From Bigelowiella natans CCMP2755 (lineage: Eukaryota; Cercozoa; Chlorarachniophyceae), in contig ADNK01003277.1 in the NCBI GenBank assembly GCA_000320545.1, positions 1 to 60,000 on the forward strand: a DNA stretch of 60,000 nt, in the 5' to 3' direction. Positions 22,685 to 35,210 of the stretch are shown piece by piece; positions within the stretch are counted from its first letter, which is position 1; every line of letters begins with the position of its first letter. The notes beneath the pieces were generated by a model. That model saw only the letters and a program-made list of their open reading frames with translations. It did not search any database and was not told the origin of the DNA. The position numbers were made by a program, and so were the translations under genes.

Positions 22685-24266
22685 CAAGATGGGAAAAAAG
22701 CAGGAGGGGGGGGACCTCCAGGAATGAATCCAACTGCCATAAAGCAAGGCGCTAACATTGCAAACACGAAGAAGCAGGGAGCAGCAGGACCAACTTCTCC
22801 AAAAACTGCAGCAGCAGTGAAAGGAGCAGCAAAGAAGGAACGAAAAGCTAATGAAGAGGGGGGGGAAGATGCAGCCGATCAAAGTGGTAAAGCTGCAAAA
22901 AACGTTCATACGTCACAATCGAAGAAGGTTAATGGCAGAAAGGGGGATTCTTCTTCTTCTTCCTCGCCTCCTTCCTCTTCATCTGGTAACAATAATTCCG
23001 ATTGGAAATCAAGTCTGAGCTTGCCCAAGAAAGACGGCAGGATTAAGACCGAGGTAGTAGTAGTAATATGAGGATGAGGAGGATTATGCAACACATCATC
23101 ATCATCAAAGTAGTAGCGTGGATGTCAATATGTATGAATTAGCTCAGGAGGAGGGGGGAGAAGGAGGATTGGAGATAGTGTCAATAATATACTACTTCTG
23201 GTAGTTGTAGAAGTAGTAGTAGCAGTACTGTGTTTGTGTATGGTTATTATTATCGGTTGTTGTTATTAGTTAGTCACTAGCACCATCTGTGATCATCATC
23301 ATTCCTAATAATATCCATCATCCTCTAGGACGTCATGAATCGAAATGGAATTGAATTTGCGGACTTTGAGTTAAAGCGCGATCTTTTGAAAGGCATCTTC
23401 GAGATGGGTTTCGAAAAGCCTTCTCCAATTCAAGAAGAATCCATTCCATATGCTCTTATGGGGCGACATATTCTTGCACGAGCGAAGAATGGGACAGGGA
23501 AGACCGGCTCCTTTGTAATTCCTACCATCGAAAAAATCGATGCAACTAATGAAAACGTCCAAGGTGTGCTTCCAACTGATATTAATTAAGAATTTCCTTC
23601 AAATAGAGCGGGTGGGGGGGGAGGGGTCTCGACTTTATTATTTTCTGCTATCATCGCTATTTTTTGCCATAATATCTGATTTTACATACATATGTTCCTT
23701 CTTTTTGTACATCAGCCCTGATCCTGGTGCCAACAAGAGAACTCGCATTACAGACCTCTGATGTGGTGAAGAAGATGTCAAAGCATCTTCCAATCAACAC
23801 AATCGTTACTACAGGAGGTACTGTGTTAAAGGACGATATCATTCGTCTCAAGAGAATAGTCCACATCATTGTTGCGACTCCTGGACGTATTCTCGATCTC
23901 TGTGAACGAAATATTGCAGATCTTTCTCAATGCAAAATGTTTGTGATGGATGAGGTATAATTATCATCTTTCTTCCATACATAGTTTATTCTTACACACT
24001 ATTTTTTCCTAATATTCTCATCGTTAATTTATTTACACTACTCACTCAACATCATTACAATCCCAATTAGTCTTTGATTACTTCGATATTTCATCGTCAT
24101 CTTTTTTCCTAATATTCTCATCGTTAATTTATTTACACTACTCACTCAACATCATTACAATCCCAATTAGTCTTTGATTACTTCGATATTTCATCGTCAT
24201 CATCCCATGTGTCATAAATACACTTAATTACGATGATCCAAATTGATGAATACATGACTGATCTCG

Positions 24267-24300
<34 letters not shown>

Positions 24301-25524
24301 AGGCGGATAAGCTGTTGTCCCGAGAGTTTCAAATTAAATTGAACCAGCTTTTAGAGTTTACACATAAAAAGCGCCAAATACTCTGTTTCTCAGCAACATT
24401 CCCTATGGCTATCAAATCTTTCCTTGACAGATGGATGAGTGATGCGCATCAAATTAATCTCATGGAAGAGCTCACATTAAAAGGAGTCACGCAATACTAT
24501 GCTTTCTTGAAGGAAGGCCAAAAGATTTCTTGTCTAAAAACACTCTTTAAGAAACTTAATATAAACCAATGCATCATCTTCTGCAATAAAGTTAAACGTG
24601 TAGAGTTGCTTGCAAAATGGATAACGAAGATGGGCTTTTCGTGCTTTTACATTCATTCCAAAATGAGACAGGTACAAGCGATTATCATCATCATTAAATC
24701 ATACAATACTTAGTAAATTGCTTTTGTTGTATATTATTATTATCGCAGGAGCACAGAAATCGTGTGTTTCACGATTTTCGTAACGGACAATGCAGAAATT
24801 TAGTGACGTCAGATTTATGCACAAGAGGTAGTAGTGGTATAGTAGTTGCAGTAGTAGTAGTAGTAGTAGTAGTAGTAGTTGTTGTGGTTTGGTGAAGGAG
24901 AATGAGGAAATATTAGGGTAGGATGATCTATCTATTTGGGGTTTTGATTAAGAATCAGAAGAAGAAATACAGAGAATATATGTATGCAAATATACATTTA
25001 GGTATATAGAATGAGAGGACGTATATAAATATTATAGTGAGAAATAACCAAAACTTTAGGATGAATTCTTCATTATGGTGTTCTCCTTCCAGCTGCTTGC
25101 GACTACTTGTTGTTTTTTCCATAATAAACATAATCTGAAACACCCTTCTCCTCCTCCTCCTCTTCATTTTGCAGGTATCGACGTTCAATCGGTGAATGTG
25201 GTCATCAACTTTGATTTTCCTTCGGTCAGTAAGTAGTTGTAGTAGTAGAAGTAGATGATTCTAGTGAGACGACGCCATACATCATTACACATTATTATTA
25301 TAATATCACATCAAAAGCAGCATCCAATGCAAGCCCAAACACAAAATGGTTGTCCATCTACTTACTAATTACTAATACACCTACTCCTTGATGGTGATCA
25401 TGCACACAGGGATCAGAAACTTATCTCCATAGAATAGGACGCTCAGGGCGTTTTGGCCATTTGGGATTAGCGATCAACTTCATCACGATGCAAGATCGTA
25501 CCAACATGTATAAGATTGAGCAGG

Positions 25525-25563
<39 letters not shown>

Positions 25564-25755
25564 AGATTGTACCGACATCTAATTCTAGATTGAGCAGCTG
25601 GTGGTACTGGCAGTAGCATTTAGTACATCCAAGGACGAAATTGTAGTTGCTGAGAATTGATTGATTGTTTACTGCTTCTTTTATGATAAAAGGAACTCGG
25701 TACGGAAATAAAGCAGATCGAGAATGATATTGATGAAAAGCTGTATTGTGTTTAA
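21971..25755 (+). CDS. DHH1: DEAD-box RNA helicase, DHH1/DDX6 family, with long low-complexity N-terminus
   Basis: Eight exons (21971-23053, 23329-23563, 23716-23954, 24303-24671, 24749-24827, 25175-25224, 25410-25523, 25693-25755) join in phase to 743 residues. The C-terminal 382 residues carry all helicase motifs: Q motif FEKPSPIQ, motif [25 protein letters not shown] (split by an intron), [20 protein letters not shown] and [10 protein letters not shown]. The lead-in [30 protein letters not shown] is diagnostic for DHH1/DDX6, which activates decapping and represses translation in P-bodies. The first 361 residues, all in one exon, are rich in Gln, Pro, Tyr, Ser and His. They include poly-Gln, poly-Ser and poly-Pro runs; fungal and animal members have only short tails. 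Confidence 0.95.
23999..24201. repeat. Tandem duplication of about 100 bp inside a DHH1 intron
   Basis: The segment beginning TTTTTTCCTAATATTCTC is present twice back to back at about 24003-24101 and 24103-24201 with no obvious differences, inside the intron 23955-24302. The intron then continues into a TTG repeat (about 24266-24300) that ends directly at the splice acceptor TAG. Confidence 0.85.
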
Positions 25756-25870
25756 AATGAGAAGAAATCATATTTTTCTGCTTTCACTCACAACGGCAAA
25801 CAGCATCGTTAGCCATATGTAGATGGTACCTAGACATACACATATGCATAATTTATATATATATCAATTC

Positions 25871-25906
<36 letters not shown>

Positions 25907-26006
25907 GCGAGAGTTAATAGCATATACTTGATAATACCGAATTATTGTCTTCTTTCCTCCTCTACTACCTATGTTACTGGTGGTCACGTAGCAGAGGTAT
26001 CTTATA

Positions 26007-26046
<40 letters not shown>

Positions 26047-26225
26047 AATCTATTAAGCCATGAGTAGTAGCAGTAGTAGTAGTAGTAGTAGTAGTAGTAG
26101 TTGTTGTTGTTGTAGTGGTTGCAGCATTCGTTGACATCTTTTTTTTATCTTGAATAATGCTATAGCGCATACGCACATCAATATTTTTGTTTTTTGTGGT
26201 ATATTTATTCATCATACGGAAAATA

Positions 26226-26257
<32 letters not shown>

Positions 26258-26651
26258 CGTGTCTCCTAAAAGTCTGGAAACCAGTGATTACCGTCGTAAT
26301 AAGATGATGATTTCATCGATCGACACCTCATACGTTCAACGACAACAGCAGTTTTATCAAATGTTAGTGGTACAGAATAATGAGTAGTCGGCCATCTATC
26401 TTGCTGTGACAGCATCACTCAGACAACTACTAAAGCATACTAATATATAATTCCTTATTCTAAGTCTGTTGACTATGAATTTGTTGTATCACCAACATAT
26501 GTACCACATACATGTGTCTATGTGTCTACATAGTTCAGTGTAGTATAGATTCCAATTTTGCACTCCTAGATTTAGATCTCGTTTAATTCTCCCTCCTATA
26601 TTATGTTGCATGCATGCCAGACGATCATACCAACTTATTTTATCATATACT

Positions 26652-26691
<40 letters not shown>

Positions 26692-27785
26692 CGGATGTGA
26701 TGAAGAATCAAATTTATATATATATATATAGAAAGATATACACATGTATGGATACATGTTGTGTTGATGTCATGCATGCAGTCTAGCAGTCTAGCAGCAG
26801 TGGCAAACACATCATCAAATGCGATACTATGAGTAGCTGCATGATTGTTGATAGTTGCAGAAACACATGGCATGTGTTTTTTAACATCATCATTGGCCAG
26901 CTGCATGACACGGCTAGACGGCGCGTGCGATCGCTGCATTGCTATAGCTAGCTAGCTCTATTGCTAGATTGCTGTTCGTTAGTCTAGAGCTACTTCAATC
27001 GCAACGGTGATTTTTAGTGTTTCCCTGCATGCGCATGCATGCTAGCATGCAAGGCGGCGGAAGACACAAAGTTCAAAGAACATTAACCAGACTAGCTAGC
27101 TAGTAGTGTGAGAACCTCTAGACCTATAGCTAGCTGTCTAGCTGTGCTACGCAACTCATTATTCAACCCTGTGTCTACTAGTCTAGCTAGCTAGCTCTTC
27201 TAATTCGTAGAGCTATTTGATGATTGCAACAACTAGATAGCGCTGCAGCAGCATGCACGTACGTACGTACAGCACCGCAGTGCATCGTCACATTGCATGC
27301 TACTAGGCTAGCATGTTTGCCAAAATGAATTCCAGTCATTGCTAGCTAGCTAGATCGATTGGCCACCACAGACCAACCTAGCTAGCTAGCAACGCACAGT
27401 CTAGCAGTGCTAGAGTTGCATCTAACCTAGCAATGCAATGCCTAGAATTGTGCGCATTTACACACATGTCTAGCATCTAGCATGTGCCTCTCAATTGCCA
27501 GTGCTGGCCCGCACGCATGCTAGTGTGTGTGCATAATAAGATGTGCTGCAGCCGACGACACAGCTACGGCGCACAAACTGTGATTCCTTGCTAGCTAGCT
27601 AGGTCTAGAGGTGCGCGACAGCACCGCATAGCATGTTGCGACTCGCCACACTTTAGTACCAACATATAGATCATGCTAGTCTTAGCATGCTTCGCTGACA
27701 ACGGTGGCAGGGGACATCAATCTGTGTAGACTACTAATACTGTACCATAATGTTGATCATTTCATTATATCATTTCATTGTACAG
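25756..27785. other. Large CTAG/GCATGC-rich island at a convergent junction
   Basis: This island lies between the stops of DHH1 (plus) and APE2 (minus). The left part (25,850-26,260) has AT repeats, a TAG repeat (about 26068-26100) and an AAT repeat (about 26226-26256). The core (about 26,700-27,690) is the richest CTAG stretch of the window. Overlapping GCTAGCTAGC clusters occur near 26946, 27094, 27188, 27341, 27380 and 27592, together with GCATGC palindromes near 27028-27046 and an ACGT run at 27257-27269. No gene is seen. Confidence 0.65.
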
Positions 27786-28886
27786 TTAGTTACTACTATC
27801 ATCTTTTGTAAGCAGAGGCTTTCCAGTTGCAGTAGCCCATGAAAAAAAATTGCAACGCGCACCTTTTTGGCCCGGTTTGCCATTTGGGAGTGGACAAACG
27901 TAGAACTTCCTCCCTTTGTTTGGCCCCCTCTTTAGCACTGTCCTTAAAAGACAAACCAAATTGTGGGATTTACATCTCGGTGCAGGAGGTCCTCTCCCGT
28001 GCAAGACATTTCGCCATGCTTTTTGTGATTCTGAGAGACGATGACGACGACGCTGAGAGTGATCATATTCATAGGAAGTGCTACTGATACTATGGTCAGG
28101 TAACAAAGGTAGTTGATTGAAATGATGTTGATTTGAAAGACTTGTCCTTGTCCTCCCTTTATCTAAATTTGATCGTGATGAAGCAGTATCATTTTTCTTA
28201 GCAGCAGTGGTTGAATATATAGCTTTTGCCGCAGAATTTGAAATGGTAGTTGAAGTAGAAGAGGTGTGCGTTGTTGCAATAATCTCATTCCTAAATTCTC
28301 TTATTGTAGAATCTTCACCAGCACAACCACTGTGATCAATATCATTAGAAATTGACTCGGATCGAGAGAACATTTTTTTTTTGTCAGAAAAACGTCCCTT
28401 CTTCTTCTTGTTGTCTACACTATCATCATCTTTAGTTTTCAACTTCTTCTTCTTTGTTGCCGATATTATTGCTGCTGCTGCTGCATCACCATCTAGTGTC
28501 AACGACGTAGTACTACAGCCAAAAAAGGTAAGTATCGAAGATTGCTGTTCTCTCTTCTGGTGGTGTATTAAAGACTTTCTCTTCTTTCTTCGTTGCCACC
28601 TCGATCTCTTACACATTTGACATTTGTTGTCATGTTTTCCATGAGAGGTTGCAATTAAAAAAGGAGCAACTTTATCATCACCACCATAGTCGTAGATGTC
28701 AACCGCGTTATTGACGAATGTACAAGTTTCACACGTCCACGAGGAGGACGATCTTGAAAGAGGAAGAGAAGATGATGATGATGATGGCTTTGATGTTATT
28801 GCTGTTTCTGCTAGTGATGGTGGTAGTGGAAGTGATGAAGACAATGACTGCGATGATGGGGATAGGAGCTGAGGATTCGTTGTTAA

Positions 28887-28930
<44 letters not shown>

Positions 28931-31305
28931 CTTTTTTTGTGAAGTATGAGCTTATTCGTTTTTGTCCTGAGAAACGACCTAGAATGGAATTCAAACTTAT
29001 GGTGAATATGACAGAAGAAAATGATTTGCCAAATAGCTGGGTGGTTTGAAGAAAAAGACGACTCATTACGTACATACAAGTATTGGACGTTTGGAAACTA
29101 CAAATAATTTGATCAACAAATGCATGCACAAGCACACCACCAGTGTAGGCACATTCTGCCACAGTAGGGGCCTTGAAGGAGGAGCTTTCACTTTTGTGCT
29201 GTTGTTCTTTTTTCGGATGATGCAAGACAGCAATGTCTGCGAAGACCGGACAGTGATCCGATCCTAAGATGTCATCCCATATTCCACAATCATTGCAAGC
29301 TTTTTGTGCAACCTTAGCACTCATAAGAATGTAATCTATTCTGCTGCCGTAGTTCGTCTTTCGTGCTCCCGTGACTTGATTCCAGTGTGTATATCTATAG
29401 TATTCATCTTTATTAGCCAAAGCATCATGGTTGCTGTGTAACAAGTCATATTTAAAAAATGGTAGCAAAGTAGCATGCTAGCTGTTTATAGGTGTTAGTT
29501 GTTTGATTCTGTAAAATATAACGCGGATGGAGGGACATTAAATGGGAAGCTGCTAGACAGCAGCAGCAGCCTAGGTTTTAATATAATATTCTATTTCATA
29601 GCTGCTGTGAATACTGGAGAAATAAGAGAGTGCCTGCTCGGGTTTTAAGAACTATTTGCATCTCTCAATTTATGCGATCTATTCCATATTCCTCCCTCCC
29701 AATAGCAATCAGATACTTAATGGCTACTACTCAAGCTGCATCATTACTATTGTAGATGACAACAACTTAACGTATAACTACTTAATACTATTCACCTCCG
29801 TTGTCGTGGATGGAAATGACGGTACGCGTCAACAAAACCTAGTTGGTTTAGCAACTTCTTCAACCATATTCTTGAAAAAGAAGAATGATCCACAGTACTC
29901 CAAGCAACATCTAAGGAGCTGATATAGTAGTAGTAGTAGTAGTATCACAAGAAGAAGAAGAAGAAAAGAGATATATTCGAACATAGTGCCAACTGATGGC
30001 GGTTTTATCGTATCATAATCTATTTAAACAAATAAGGTTAGAACTAGCGCAAGCAAAGAAGTGCTTGGAATTTCTTGGCATTTTGTTCTTTTTCTGTCTT
30101 ATTAGAACTACTATAATAGAGCTACCTTACACACGGAGGAGTTCAGGTTTGGGTTGAGATAATAATATGGAGTTGATAGAGGAATATTTTCCACGAGTAT
30201 GACTATTTTCTTCTACTTCTACTACTACTACTACTATTACTACCTGTGAGATACGTTTAAATCGCCGACAAGTATGACCTCCCTGTTATCTCTTCGCAAT
30301 GCCTTTACACGTAGATAGATGGCACGCAGGTATCGTTGCTTGAATTTAACACGCTGTAATAATAATATATGACAAAGAAGATTGTATGTCATGATCCTAA
30401 ACGAAAGAGTAACACGCTTTCTACAGATCCCATCTTGAAACAACAAAGCAATTCGTAAATGTGTTGACAAATTAAAAAAAACAAGAAGGAAAAAAGATGT
30501 ATAGCGTGTGTCCTCCCATTCTAACAAATAAGAAGATAGAGAAGTCTATCTGTATTATTTTTGAAAATATAACAAGACTAATGAAGCTACTTTATCAAAC
30601 TTGTCCTTATTCTCCAGAGGATCAATTGTTATGGCAGGACAGTATGTATTGATTAGAACGAAGTCTGCATGATCAGTCATTACACATCTGCCTTCGGAGT
30701 CAATCTAACCATAAAGGTAAATAAGCTTAGAAGAGGATGATCATGTTCTAAATGTTCAATATAATATCAAAGAAATCATCGATGAACTACAGGTAGCAAT
30801 ACAAGGGGACAGACACACCTTCATAAACTACCAAACTGCTGTTTAAATTTTCTTCACACCTCAAGTTTCTCAGAATGACTCCAATTTGCAAAGATTTCTT
30901 TCGAAAATTTTGCTCCGATTAACTCAGCGGATGCTGGAACAAGAACCCCCGTAATTCCTTCTTCGGAAGCAATAGGAGGGGTTCTGTTTAATAAGAAAAA
31001 ATGATAGTGGAAAGGGGGGAGGGAACAGAAGATGACGATGAAAATATATATTTATCGAGATTCTCTTCTCAGAGGTTGCCATCTAGCTTTTCGTCATTGC
31101 CCAGCTCTCAGTTTTCCGCAAGAATTTATTAACATATATTATACCAAATAGTCTTTTACCTGGAATATGTAACAACCCCAGAGTAGCCATTTGCTTTCCG
31201 CCCTTTGCACATAGAAAAGTAAGCATGGTATCCTGAGGGGCACGCCTAAGATGTGAGCGATAACGTTGCATCATCAATAGAAGAAAAACTCGACCATCAA
31301 ACGAT

Positions 31306-31338
<33 letters not shown>

Positions 31339-31560
31339 CTCCTACGTACGAGGCTCTCAATTAGCTCTGCCACAGTCAATTTAGTTTCCTGGAAGCATGC
31401 AAGAGACAAAGAGAATCGATGATTCTCAGACGATGATGACGATGACGATGATGATGATAATGATGATGATGGTAAGCCGCAGCGTTCAAGACTCCTTATT
31501 AGCTCCAGAACGTTTTTCACTATCATTACCAAAGTAAAAACACCATAAAATTTGATAGCG

Positions 31561-31645
<85 letters not shown>

Positions 31646-31973
31646 AGTGTATGCTTTTTTGATTGTCTGATGTATTCGTACTCTTTCCTTTCCCCAATGT
31701 ATTATCAATGATGCTTTCAAACATATCATACTCGATAGCCTTTTCAGGATTGCCCGAAGACCGTTGACGTTCCTATTTGTAGATAATCACCACAAGCAAG
31801 CAAACTTAATATTACCAAATACAAAGCCACATCCATATCACTTTCGATTTGCGCAAGTTCAAAATAACAGCGAGTTTCATCGACTACCAAGAAATAAGCC
31901 GTACTGTGGACTTCTTTTCACATTCCCCCTCCTTTTTTCTGTGCAGGGAATTTGCAAAATGGGACTTATCCAT
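27786..31973 (-). CDS. APEX2: AP endonuclease 2 (APE2/APN2 type)
   Basis: Exons: 31888-31973 (ends RLISW), 31772 onward (NVNGLRAILKR; end unresolved), 31350-31388 (ETKLTVAELIESL), 31160-31245 (GYHAYFSMCKGRKANGYSGV), 30860-30983, 30591-30704, 30244-30353 (REVILVGDLNVSH), 29796-29918 (RIWLKKLLNQLGFVDAYRHF), 27786-29394. The active-site set of the exonuclease III fold is present: W-N-V-N-G, Q/x-E-T-K, G-D-L-N, Y-G-S-R-I-D-Y, G-S-D-H-C-P. The long tail has two PIP-box motifs (QKRISSYF at 28941-28964, QSSILTFF at 28521-28544). It also has a C-x2-C...C-x2-C finger of RanBP2 style with a long insert, a poly-Ser run, and a C-terminal GRF zinc finger. APE2 removes 3' blocks and resects single strands with PCNA. 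The segment between NVNGLR and ETK contains a long GT repeat and is not resolved. Confidence 0.9.
31563..31641. repeat. Long GT dinucleotide repeat
   Basis: About 78 bp of nearly pure GT in an early intron of the APE2 gene. The threonine-histidine open frames on the minus strand are translations of this repeat. Adjacent GAT/ATG repeats lie at about 31309-31337 and 31428-31472. Confidence 0.9.
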
Positions 31974-32372
31974 GATATGGATCTTCACTTCGCTTTTAAT
32001 CCAACTGTAGAATAAAAATATCCTTCGCTCCTTGTCTTCCTGTGGCCTCGACTACCTGTTGCCTCGTTTAGTCGAGGAATGTGAACAGCAGCCCTCCCTT
32101 GTGCGCTACGTGTAATGCCATCCGTCTCCAGTATAAAATCATTATTCAGTATGATTAGTTTTCAGCAGTTTTCTTCCTTCCTTCCTTCCCCCTTTCGGGT
32201 TGCATGGACTGCATGAACGAGAGTTTCATGTATGGGAAGCTCTTCCTCCTCATTGGAATTGATCCGAGCGATTTTTTTACGAATGCAGGGCAATTATCAA
32301 AAGAGACAACTATTTGTATATAAATTTACTTATTTATGCATATCAAATTCATGCAACACATCTGGATACACC
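31974..32372. promoter_or_regulatory. Divergent promoter region APE2 / MED7
   Basis: About 400 bp lie between the start codons of APE2 (minus, 31973) and MED7 (plus, 32373). The spacer contains a short CTTC repeat (about 32172-32186). No specific promoter motif could be assigned; a shared promoter is inferred from the arrangement. Confidence 0.4.
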
Positions 32373-32950
32373 ATGTCTGCTGCCGACCCCACAGGAGCGC
32401 AAGGTGTGCTAATGGTGGTGATGATGGTGGTGAATGGTGGTGGCGGTAGTTATCGTGTAACCTCACCAGTCTTTTCTTCAAAATTGTTGATGGATTTGAA
32501 CCTTCGACGATTGCAGGTAGTGGAGACCTATACCCTCCACCCCCTCCATTCTATTTACTCTATGGTGCTTCACCCTGTTCGGATGATGATGACATCGAAA
32601 GTGTTGGCCATCAAGGCAGTGTCGCCACCAAAGTTGAAAATAAAGTGCAGGAGCAGGAGCACCTTGGTGGGGAAGTAGTAGCAGCAGCAAGGGAACAGCA
32701 GCAGCAAGGGCCGGTAATAAAATCAGATAAAGCCTAACACCTCATTATTATTCAATGGGTCTGATCCATTATTTCCCCCTTATTATTCAATGACTCTGAT
32801 CCATTATTTTCCTCATTCTGCTTGCCATCCTTCATATTATCTACACTCTTCTATTAGGAACACTCGATGATAAATCCCGATTTATTGCTACCACCACCCG
32901 TGTTGGAGGGAGACTATGTCAAGTTTGGACGACCTGAAACCTCGAAGTAA

Positions 32951-32982
<32 letters not shown>

Positions 32983-34927
32983 ATGGTATTGGGCCTCCTT
33001 TAGGCGTCGTTGTAAGCAAATAAAAACAATGACAACATCACTGTTTAGTAATAACCAAGACCGTGTGTAGGAGCAGACACAATGTTCATAATTATATTCC
33101 CATTTTCATTCTTAGATGTACATTATATTTGACATGCTTCATCGACATGGTGATATATGCATGTTATCCTCCTCCTCCTCCTCGTCATCATCATCATCAT
33201 CTAGTATTCTTGTTTGTTGCTCGAACAAACATAAGGTTTATAAAATGGGATCTTCCGGTTCCAAAGTTATACACAGAGCAGCGCGTCGCTCAAAATGGAA
33301 AACAAATGGAGATATGTAAGCGAATGATCACAAGAAAAACAAAATTATCAAACAACTCAGAAATGACTATTGAAAGGAATCATTAGTTAAAGGACAGAAG
33401 AAAATGATCGAGAGAGAAAAAGAGGGAGAGAATGGAGAAGGAAAGAAAAGAAGGGGACATCTATCACAGTTGTAGCTTCTGCAAATAACGACAGATATTG
33501 TTACCAAATGAAGACGAAGAGGCTACATTCTCATCAAAGCTTTCTTTTGTGTGAATGTGTTAATACACCGTATAATCAATTCTACCTGCCTGTGATGTGA
33601 TTGGTGGAGAAACAAGCTAGTAGTAATAACAGCAATATTCAAGCTAGTAGTAATAATAACAATAACAACATTAATGTGGTGTCCCTGCTGTTTCAACCAA
33701 TTTTAGCATTTGCGTCCGAATTACGTCGCCTAAATAAAAAGACATTTCAGGAATTCATACTTCTTCTTAGAACCATAGCGGTAGTAAACAATGGTGTATC
33801 GTCGTCATCATAACTTTATAGTAGTAGTAGTATTTGATGATGATTAGATGATGAATGATTCTCTGTGTTAACTCGAAATTGACGGAGAATATAGATGTAA
33901 GAGTAGTAGTAGTAGTAGTAGTAGGATTGTTCATATGTGAACCAACGTCCTAATCCATCCTAGTAGTAGGGTTGTTCATATGTGAACCAACGTCCTAATC
34001 CATCCTAGTAGTAGGGTTGTTCATATATGAACCAACGTCCGAATCCATCCTAGTAGTAGGGTTGTTCATATTTGAACCAACATCCTAATCCATCCAAACC
34101 AAACCAACACGCCTCAGGGAAAAGAAGAAGAACATCAACAACAACAAAATGCAGATGAGGACAAGAATAAGCAAATAAAATCCGAGAAAGATGATGGTGA
34201 TGATAACGCCAAAGGTGCATAATAACTGTAACATGAATAAATAATATATCGAAGTATGATCTCCAATTTGTAGTAGTATTGTAGTATCACCGCTTATAAT
34301 AATACGTGATTGTTGTTGTGATGGTGATGATGGTGATGATGAGCTTGCTGCAATATATCTGCTGCTTTAAGATAGATCATCATGACAACGACGATGACGA
34401 TGACGTTGATGATAATTATGGATTTGGTGTATTACAATCCATCCATCAGCAGCAGGGCCATCATCATCATCACTGCCGTTCAACATAGAATCGCTGCCTC
34501 ACTTCAAGCATATGCAGAATCTGGAACATCTATTCTGGTAAGAACTACTATACCAACTCATAATCGATTCATTGGTGGTAGATATTGATAGAATAATCTC
34601 ACGGAAGAAGACATCAAATCTATGCAGTGGTGGTGGCAATTCTTGGTTTTTCGATTATTTATGTCATTATTATCATTTAGTTGTTCAGATGATTATAACA
34701 AACAGCAAACAACAAAAACAATTTCTTCGTCATTCATGTTGTGTACTTGAATTCGTATTGTACTACTACTACCACTACTACTAATACTACTGGATTTATT
34801 ATCTCACGTGTTAATACTACCGGTAGCAGCAGCTTCTTCAGTCTTAGTATTACCCGCTCTGTTGTTCGTCATCTACTACTTGTTATTAGCAACATGACGC
34901 ATTTAACCAACCTCTTGCGCCCTCACC

Positions 34928-34960
<33 letters not shown>

Positions 34961-35072
34961 TATATATACATATAGTAGTAGTAGTAGTAGTAGTACATTA
35001 TCTCATCAATTTTTTTGGATTCTTCTCATGATTCGACAACACTACTACTCTATGATTTCTGTTTTAGTGGAG

Positions 35073-35108
<36 letters not shown>

Positions 35109-35176
35109 AACAACAACAGCATATCTCTATCCATCTCCTCTGTCCTTCATATCAACTTATAATCGCTACTACTACC

Positions 35177-35210
<34 letters not shown>

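Noticed and set aside
31083-31724. 213-codon minus frame with a long Thr-His repeat
   Set aside because: Translation of the GT microsatellite; only the embedded APE2 exons 31160-31245 and 31350-31388 are real, and they use defined splice sites.
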